A stretch of 32,098 nucleotides of DNA from Gammaproteobacteria bacterium (lineage in GTDB: Bacteria > Pseudomonadota > Gammaproteobacteria > SZUA-229): NCBI GenBank assembly GCA_026995045.1, contig JALWPK010000006.1, positions 1-32,098 of the forward strand, in the 5' to 3' direction. Within the stretch, counting starts at the first letter, position 1. Every line of letters begins with the position of its first letter. The position numbers and the translations under genes are program-made. The notes beneath the pieces were generated by a model, which was given only the letters and a program-made list of their open reading frames with translations, was not told the DNA's origin and did not search any database. Of this stretch, positions 28,082-32,098 are shown piece after piece.

Positions 28082-28827
28082 CAGGCGTGACGTTTTCGCA
28101 TAATCAGGTAAATCATGAACAGGGCCAGCCCGGCGAACAAATGTTTCAGACTGTGACCGCTGATAACGCCGGTGTAGTGATACGCCAGTGCGTCAAAATG
28201 TTCGCCAGCCTTGGCCAGCGCGTACATCAACAGCGACAGGCCGAGCAGCAGCGTGGGTTTGCCGGCGCGGTGATACAGAATCAGAATCAATATCACCAGC
28301 AGCACCGAGAGATATTGCGCAAGCGCGTAAAAGCGCAGGTCGCCCATACCCAGCTGTTCGGTTTTGTGCCAGTACAGCACGCTGCTCACCCCCGCCAGCA
28401 ACAGCGGCCAGAACAGCACGCGGCCATAGAATCCTGAAATATAAATGCTGAACACCAGCCCCAGCAGCCCGGTGAACAGAATCGCCATCGGCAACCGGTC
28501 CCACACCAGTGAAGTGTTGTCCGGCGACAGGTGATACCAGGCCGAACCGAGGGCAGCCAGCATGCCAGCGGTGAACAGCACGCCAAACTCGCGGCGCAGC
28601 TTGATATGCACATGCATGATATTCATGCGCATGCTGCCCAGCAAACCGAGCAGGCCAACCAGCAGCAACAGGCCATTGCTGGCGACATTATAAAAATTGG
28701 GTATGCCGAACATCGTCAGCGTATCGGCAAAACGGTGATAACCGGCATCCTGTGCAAACGGCGGTTGAAAAAACAGCGTCCCGGCAATGGCGGCAGCGGC
28801 GACAACCAGCAAAATTAACAATTTCAT
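28081..28827 (-). CDS. CREST-superfamily membrane protein, alkaline ceramidase-like
   Basis: This 248-residue protein has about seven hydrophobic segments. It matches the ceramidase/PAQR/Per1 (CREST) hydrolase superfamily: an early HRFADTLTMFGIPNFYNVAS (31-50), WYHLSPDNTSLVWDRLPM (97-114, with H99 and D110), and late histidines H210, H225 and H229 in EHFD and GHSLKH. These His and Asp residues are the expected zinc ligands, so an amide or ester hydrolase on a membrane lipid is plausible. The substrate is inferred only; bacteria of this type often lack ceramides. AAGGGG precedes the ATG on the minus strand. It heads the run that leads into plsB. Confidence 0.78.
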   Translation of the reverse strand: MKLLILLVVAAAAIAGTLFFQPPFAQDAGYHRFADTLTMFGIPNFYNVASNGLLLLVGLLGLLGSMRMNIMHVHIKLRREFGVLFTAGMLAALGSAWYHLSPDNTSLVWDRLPMAILFTGLLGLVFSIYISGFYGRVLFWPLLLAGVSSVLYWHKTEQLGMGDLRFYALAQYLSVLLVILILILYHRAGKPTLLLGLSLLMYALAKAGEHFDALAYHYTGVISGHSLKHLFAGLALFMIYLIMRKRHA

Positions 28828-28957
28828 ACAAAATCCCCTTCAGAATGAGGACTTTACCACGAGTGCGCGAATGCCTGAAGCAGTGCGCCCTGTATGGCGC
28901 GAGTAATCAAGCAGGTGTGGGCAAGGCGGAGTGCGTTTAAGGCCGCTTGGTAGATCA

Positions 28958-29079
28958 TTGAAAAAGTCTCAGGCGAGTGCGAGGCAAGGTAAAATCTGGC
29001 GAAAAGCGCAGTTTACAAAGAGTAAATGAGCATTTGAGCCAGATTTTAACGCTGTATCGCGCCGCATCAGAGTTTTCAA
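28958..29079. repeat. 122-bp imperfect hairpin element
   Basis: The ends are TTGAAAAAGTCT (from 28958) and AGAGTTTTCAA (to 29079). Reading inward, the two halves stay similar as inverted repeats through TAAAATCTGGC (29000s on the left, GCCAGATTTTA on the right) down to a centre near 29018. The whole element could fold into one long stem. It lies just past the 3' end of the minus-strand gene at 29087. The size and structure suit a MITE-like or REP-like element. Confidence 0.65.
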
Positions 29080-29086
29080 CAGCCTG

Positions 29087-29317
29087 TCAGCGTGAAGCCC
29101 CACCGCCAAAACGCTTGATCTGCCGCTTCATAAAACGCTCGGTCGGGCGAAACACATAGGCGGCCGCAGCGGTCATCAGAGAAAAGAACAGCTTTTCTTC
29201 ATTGTCGCTGGCGACAAAAAACACCAGCACCAGAATCACAACAACAGTCAGCACGGAATAAACAATCCATGCTTTTTTCAACTGCGCCGGGGTGATGTCA
29301 TCTTCTTTGTTATCCAT
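29087..29317 (-). CDS. Small two-helix membrane protein, function unknown
   Basis: This 76-residue protein has an acidic N-terminus (MDNKEDDITPAQLKKAW), a hydrophobic helix at about 17-38, a second at about 45-58 and a basic C-terminus (RFMKRQIKRFGGG). I do not recognise the family. Upstream on the minus strand is a GTGTAAAAT sequence (plus 29371-29379) that could serve as a -10. Its stop is 7 bp from the hairpin element at 28958-29079. Coding status rests on the plausible membrane topology and start. Confidence 0.6.
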   Translation of the reverse strand: MDNKEDDITPAQLKKAWIVYSVLTVVVILVLVFFVASDNEEKLFFSLMTAAAAYVFRPTERFMKRQIKRFGGGASR

Positions 29318-29468
29318 TGTATTAACCGTGGTACGAGAAACAAAAGCAGCGCGCTTGTGCGCACTGCCGATTTTACACTGGAAATATTGGCGGCAGCAGA
29401 AAAATTAATACTATTTTAATGTGCCGGGGGGTGCTGACGCTGGGGCTACGCTTGCCGCAATTCCGTTG

Positions 29469-29494
29469 AAACAAGCGCATTTTGCGCCTTGTTT
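29469..29494 (-). terminator. Hairpin downstream of vapC
   Basis: AAACAAGCGC (29469-29478) pairs with GCGCCTTGTTT (29484-29494) with one bulged base. It lies 24 bp past the vapC stop on the minus strand. The stem ends in an A/T-rich base but lacks a long T-tract, so terminator function is tentative. Confidence 0.4.
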
Positions 29495-29517
29495 TGCCCT
29501 GCTTGCTTGCGCCGCAG

Positions 29518-29895
29518 TCAATACAACTTGATTTTTATGATTTTCTCCAACAAACGAAAATGTTTATCGATAGAATAAATTTTGCAGTTGTTGGCTTTGG
29601 CGCTTTGTGCGATAACAAGGTCAGGTATTCCTATCCCGTTCGCACCCGCTTTCAGGCAACTTACCTGAAACGCTATAATTTCATCCCAATTTATCCGCAG
29701 AGGGATGCGCCGGATTTCCTGAAGCAGTTTAATGACAGTAAATTGCTTTCTTACTTTAAGAAACGGAATCAGCTCGGCCAAAATCAGGTCATTCGTCACA
29801 ACCAGGTTTTCATCAATAAGCGCATCCATGTCAGTAAGGTCATCGCCTTGCTTGAAATAATCAATCCATATTGATGTATCGACCAAAACACCCAT
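29518..29895 (-). CDS. vapC: VapC-type PIN-domain toxin
   Basis: This 125-residue protein is a PIN-domain ribonuclease toxin. The four acidic residues that bind metal are present: D6 in VLVDTSIW, E41 in LILAELIPF, D92 in GIPDLVIAQ and D110 in YSIDKHF. The ATG at 29895 overlaps the vapB stop by one base (TGATG), giving translational coupling. A TTG directly upstream is a less likely start. Such toxins cleave RNA, often initiator tRNA or rRNA, when freed from the antitoxin. The module appears intact. Confidence 0.9.
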   Translation of the reverse strand: MGVLVDTSIWIDYFKQGDDLTDMDALIDENLVVTNDLILAELIPFLKVRKQFTVIKLLQEIRRIPLRINWDEIIAFQVSCLKAGANGIGIPDLVIAQSAKANNCKIYSIDKHFRLLEKIIKIKLY

Positions 29896-30089
29896 CAATG
29901 GCGATCTCGAAGCTCGTCCAGATCAATATCCAGATCAATTTTTCCCTTGTATTTTTTCAGATCAGAAATCTTCGACTTGCGAATTAACTCACGCAGTGCG
30001 AGTACGATAACGCCGGTTTTAGTGCCAGTATGGGTTAGTTTCATTGCCTCGTCTAAAAGCTTCTCAGGCAGATCAAGAGTGGTTCTCAT
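29895..30089 (-). CDS. vapB: VapB-type antitoxin
   Basis: This 64-residue protein starts with MRTTLDLPEKLLDEAMKL, a ribbon-helix-helix DNA-binding segment typical of VapB (DUF2191-like) antitoxins, followed by TKTGVIVLALRELIRK. The charged C-terminal tail (about 40-64) would wrap the toxin. GGAGG precedes the ATG at a good distance on the minus strand. The first strand of such a domain binds palindromic operators, and one lies 15 bp upstream. It is coupled to vapC. Confidence 0.9.
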   Translation of the reverse strand: MRTTLDLPEKLLDEAMKLTHTGTKTGVIVLALRELIRKSKISDLKKYKGKIDLDIDLDELRDRH

Positions 30090-30103
30090 AGCGCCTCCGA
30101 TGA

Positions 30104-30135
30104 GTATGCATATGATATTAGCAATTTATGCATAC
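30104..30135 (-). promoter_or_regulatory. vapBC operator palindrome
   Basis: GTATGCATA (30104-30112) and TATGCATAC (30127-30135) form a perfect 9-bp inverted repeat with a 14-bp spacer. It lies immediately upstream of vapB, where a VapBC complex is expected to bind and repress its own promoter. Each half contains the palindrome ATGCAT. Confidence 0.65.
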
Positions 30136-30243
30136 GCGATCAAGCGGGGGCGCCAGCAATAACCAGAATGTTGAGTGATGATTTGTTTTGGTGCGAGCGG
30201 AGCATCGCGGTGAAGCGGTGGCGACAGTTATTAATGCTGCGGG

Positions 30244-30969
30244 CTAATTCGGCGTCAGCGGTGTATTCGACTTGGTATTCAATATCGTCAGTGCGGAGAA
30301 TATCACCACATCCTGAAGAAAATGAATGAACCATGCCCAGAAAATACCATGTGTTTCAAGCACCGATTTCATCAGAAGCCAGCCCAGCAAGCCCGACATG
30401 AACATACCAACGATTCCGTTGGGCATACCACCGTAGTGCGCAAGGCCAAAGAGCACGGCGGAAACGAGCATGAGAGTCACAGGAGAAACAACTTCATGTA
30501 GCGCCTCCGCAATGCCGACCCTGAAAATGAGTTCTTCAGAAAGTGAATTTGTCAGTGAGAAAAGGAGAACCCATCCGAAAAAAGGAGACAGTAGCGACAT
30601 GTTAAGGCCGGTAGACCTGACCTGAAAAAACATAAATAAAGCAGTAAAGAATGTGATAAATAAAGAGAGGCTCAAGCCAAGGCTTAACCAAGTTTCACCC
30701 TCATGGATTCCAAATACGGGAACCGGGCTTACCGGCGCATATATAGCGCCAATGGATATAAACCCGCCTGTGACTTCACCGTTTAAAAAATACAGTACGG
30801 TGACAGTGACAAACGCAAGCAGCAGGAGCAGTATCTGATAGTTGAACTGACCAGCGATGTAATCGTTATCAGAAGCCTGCAGCGCAATGATTTTAGAAAA
30901 GCTGAACAGTTTGAATATCAGCGCAATGGAAATGAGAATCAGCGATAGTGACACGATAACCTTGATCAA
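30244..30969 (-). CDS. CPBP-family intramembrane metalloprotease
   Basis: This 241-residue multi-pass protein has the ABI/CPBP (CAAX protease-like) signature: EELIFR with E145, E146 and R150, FGLAHY with F174 and H178, and HFLQD with H216 and D220. These are the conserved glutamate, histidine and aspartate residues of the active site. About seven hydrophobic segments are visible. TTG 30969 is the start, preceded by AGGAG with 6 nt spacing on the minus strand. Bacterial members serve in bacteriocin immunity, signal-peptide processing or unknown roles. Its neighbours are two toxin-antitoxin modules, and no substrate gene is evident. Confidence 0.85.
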   Translation of the reverse strand: MIKVIVSLSLILISIALIFKLFSFSKIIALQASDNDYIAGQFNYQILLLLLAFVTVTVLYFLNGEVTGGFISIGAIYAPVSPVPVFGIHEGETWLSLGLSLSLFITFFTALFMFFQVRSTGLNMSLLSPFFGWVLLFSLTNSLSEELIFRVGIAEALHEVVSPVTLMLVSAVLFGLAHYGGMPNGIVGMFMSGLLGWLLMKSVLETHGIFWAWFIHFLQDVVIFSALTILNTKSNTPLTPN

Positions 30970-31060
30970 GTTTTTCTCCTTTTATCGTCAGCTAATGCTC
31001 GAAACAAGAGGCGGAGATTTGCCATCTGCTTGGTGCAATTCACAGCCACTCATTTTGAAT

Positions 31061-31070
31061 GCATATATGC
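31061..31070. promoter_or_regulatory. Palindrome upstream of second PIN module
   Basis: GCATATATGC is a perfect 10-bp palindrome 13 bp before the toxin ATG. It shares the ATGCATA core with the vapBC operator, suggesting a similar antitoxin binding site. Confidence 0.4.
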
Positions 31071-31083
31071 TATCATCAGCACT

Positions 31084-31506
31084 ATGGCTGATACAATCGT
31101 TATTGATACCAGCGTTATTGTCAGCGCCCTTATCGGCAAGAGAGGGGGGAGTCGTGAAATTATACGGCAGTGCCTGGAAGGCAAGCATAAGCCATTGATT
31201 AGCAATGCCTTGTTTCAGGAGTGCGAGGATGTTGTCAAGCGCAAAAAAATCCAGGATGCCTGCCCGCTTACCAAAAATGAGACAAGAGCATTGCTGAACG
31301 CATATTACAGCGTTTGCTAATGGACGCCAATTTATTACCTTTGGCGCCCCAATGTCCCTGATGAGGGTGATAATTTTTTAATTGAACTGGCTCTGGCTGG
31401 TAATGCCAGCCATATCGTCACCAATAATATCAGTGATTTGAAAAAGGCAGAGCTTAAGTTTCCAGACCTGCGGATTATGACGCCTGCTGCATTTTTAAGA
31501 GGTTAA
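31084..31506 (+). pseudogene. PIN-family toxin interrupted by an in-frame TAA
   Basis: The frame from ATG 31084 reads as a PIN-family putative toxin (TIGR00305-like), with D8 in VIDTSVIV and E46 in SNALFQE. A TAA at 31318-31320 (codon 79) stops it. The same frame continues without shift to TAA 31504-31506 and encodes the rest of the domain: YYLWRPNVPDEGDNFLIELA, then SHIVTNNISDL and FPDLRIMTP. The missing residue is normally followed by Trp, and a single base change from GAA, CAA or AAA would make the stop. The truncated 78-residue product lacks the later acidic residues and should be inactive. An antitoxin gene follows 5 bp later. Confidence 0.85.
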
Positions 31507-31511
31507 AAAAT

Positions 31512-31733
31512 ATGGCCACATTGACTATACGCATACCGGACGACAAGCATGGGCGCCTGAAAGCATTGGCGCAGCACAGGCATGTGAGCATCAATAAATT
31601 AATTGAGGAATTATCTACCCAGGCGCTTGCTGAATTTGACAGCGAGATACGGTTTCGCGCGCTTGCCGCCAGCGGCGATGTAAATAAGGGGGTTGAACTG
31701 CTTGATAAGATTGATGAGCATTTTTCAAAATGA
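31512..31733 (+). CDS. Ribbon-helix-helix antitoxin
   Basis: This 73-residue protein starts MATLTIRIPDDKHGRLKALA, followed by SINKLIEELSTQALAEF, a ribbon-helix-helix domain of the Arc/HicB-like antitoxin type. The C-terminal part (about 46-73) would bind the toxin. It begins 5 bp after the broken PIN toxin frame, in toxin-first order. The antitoxin frame is intact although the toxin is not, as often seen when a module decays. Confidence 0.85.
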   Translation: MATLTIRIPDDKHGRLKALAQHRHVSINKLIEELSTQALAEFDSEIRFRALAASGDVNKGVELLDKIDEHFSK

Positions 31734-31993
31734 TCCATGAATGCATAGTGTCCCGCATTGAAGACACTTGTACGTTCGGGTTGCGGTAATAACATAGCAA
31801 GAGACACTCAATATATGTTTGCTATAAGTAAGCGACGGCTTTAACAGTGCGTACGACAGGCAAAGTGGCCAACTTTGCGCATTTGTATTTATTTCGGGTA
31901 ACAAGTCTAGGCCGATTCTTCATATTGCATATTGACAGATGGGGGCGCTCATATGTATTAGAGTATATAAGATCACTAGTGTCCCATAAACTT
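31734..31993. other. Gap with no supported gene
   Basis: The 260-bp stretch is AT-rich. I see only an inverted pair AGTGTC (31746-31751) and GACACT (31763-31768), and the word TAGTGTCCC at 31745-31753 and again at 31977-31985. An open minus frame through the area has no protein character. Confidence 0.4.
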
Positions 31994-32098
31994 TCATGAG
32001 AATTGTAGTTTTGTTTGAAGGTGAGAAAGTTTTGGTTCAGGCGGATCGCCACGCAACAGTGCTTGCAGGTCGCGCCGCTCAAACAAATTGAGTTGAAG
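31994..32098 (-). CDS. C-terminal end of an unidentified protein, possibly a transposase (partial)
   Basis: On the minus strand a frame enters from the right edge and ends at TGA (31996-31994). Its 34 residues include LNLFERRDLQALLRGDPPEP and end LQTKLQFS. Codon pattern and composition look coding, and the tail resembles the end of some IS4-type transposases, which often finish with a similar N-L-F segment and a short hydrophobic strand. That resemblance is from memory and weak. The gene body lies outside the window. Confidence 0.4.
   Translation of the reverse strand, partial: LQLNLFERRDLQALLRGDPPEPKLSHLQTKLQFS

Noticed and set aside
30140-30334. Minus-strand 64-codon ORF overlapping the end of the CPBP protease gene
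   Set aside because: Its second half looks somewhat protein-like, so a remnant of a lost gene is possible, but it overlaps a well-supported gene by 91 bp, has no recognised domain and no supported start.
31745-31985. TAGTGTCCC occurring twice as possible insertion sequence ends
   Set aside because: Nine matching bases in the same orientation, with no further similarity and no transposase between them, are not enough to call an element.
31822-32082. Minus-strand 86-codon ORF at the window end
   Set aside because: Its sequence is low in protein character, while another minus frame (31994-32098) in the same place reads as a convincing C-terminus.
1-32098. tRNA, rRNA, riboswitch or CRISPR array
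   Set aside because: I saw no cloverleaf-like tRNA ends, rRNA-like conserved stretches or regularly spaced direct repeats in the intergenic gaps.

Overview
The window reads as a chromosomal segment of a gammaproteobacterium. The evidence is conserved gene neighbourhoods: the end of dapF followed by a DUF484 gene and xerC, then hslV-hslU-DUF971-ubiE-ubiJ-ubiB, uvrD, and plsB with a DUF2288 gene. The core genes look moderately GC-rich. From about 29.3 kb to the end the DNA is visibly more AT-rich and carries toxin-antitoxin genes, which fits a small accessory patch. I cannot name the genus from sequence alone.

Layout. 1-1680 (+): dapF 3' end, DUF484, xerC (site-specific recombinase). 1985-2761 (+): yaaA. 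2857-10485 (+): a signalling block made of a PhnD-type periplasmic binding protein, two related membrane hybrid histidine kinases and a REC-EAL response regulator. The natural reading is a periplasmic cue feeding phosphorelay kinases whose only local output is predicted c-di-GMP hydrolysis. 10593-12464 (+): the HslVU protease. 12512-16080 (+): DUF971 and the ubiquinone genes ubiE, ubiJ and ubiB. 16083-18899 (+): a large exported protein with a zinc-peptidase motif, a probable beta-propeller and a probable outer-membrane barrel. 18901-21120 (+): uvrD. 21297-22370 (+): a Tat-exported TRAP binding protein with no permease genes beside it.

22500-28827 is mostly on the minus strand. A likely operon runs from a CREST/ceramidase-like membrane protein through DUF2288 and plsB (phospholipid synthesis) to an AsmA-like DUF748 protein, a lipid and envelope theme. 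A small plus-strand DUF1289 gene and a minus-strand four-helix membrane protein sit just left of it. 29087-32098 holds a small membrane protein, a vapBC module with a clear palindromic operator, a CPBP-family membrane protease, and a second PIN toxin/antitoxin pair whose toxin is broken by one in-frame stop codon. At the very edge is the C-terminal end of an unidentified protein, possibly a transposase.

At least four kinds of dispersed or palindromic repeat lie in intergenic gaps: 1711-1895, 12875-13000, 21133-21263, 22396-22474 and 28958-29079. I saw no rRNA, tRNA or CRISPR array.
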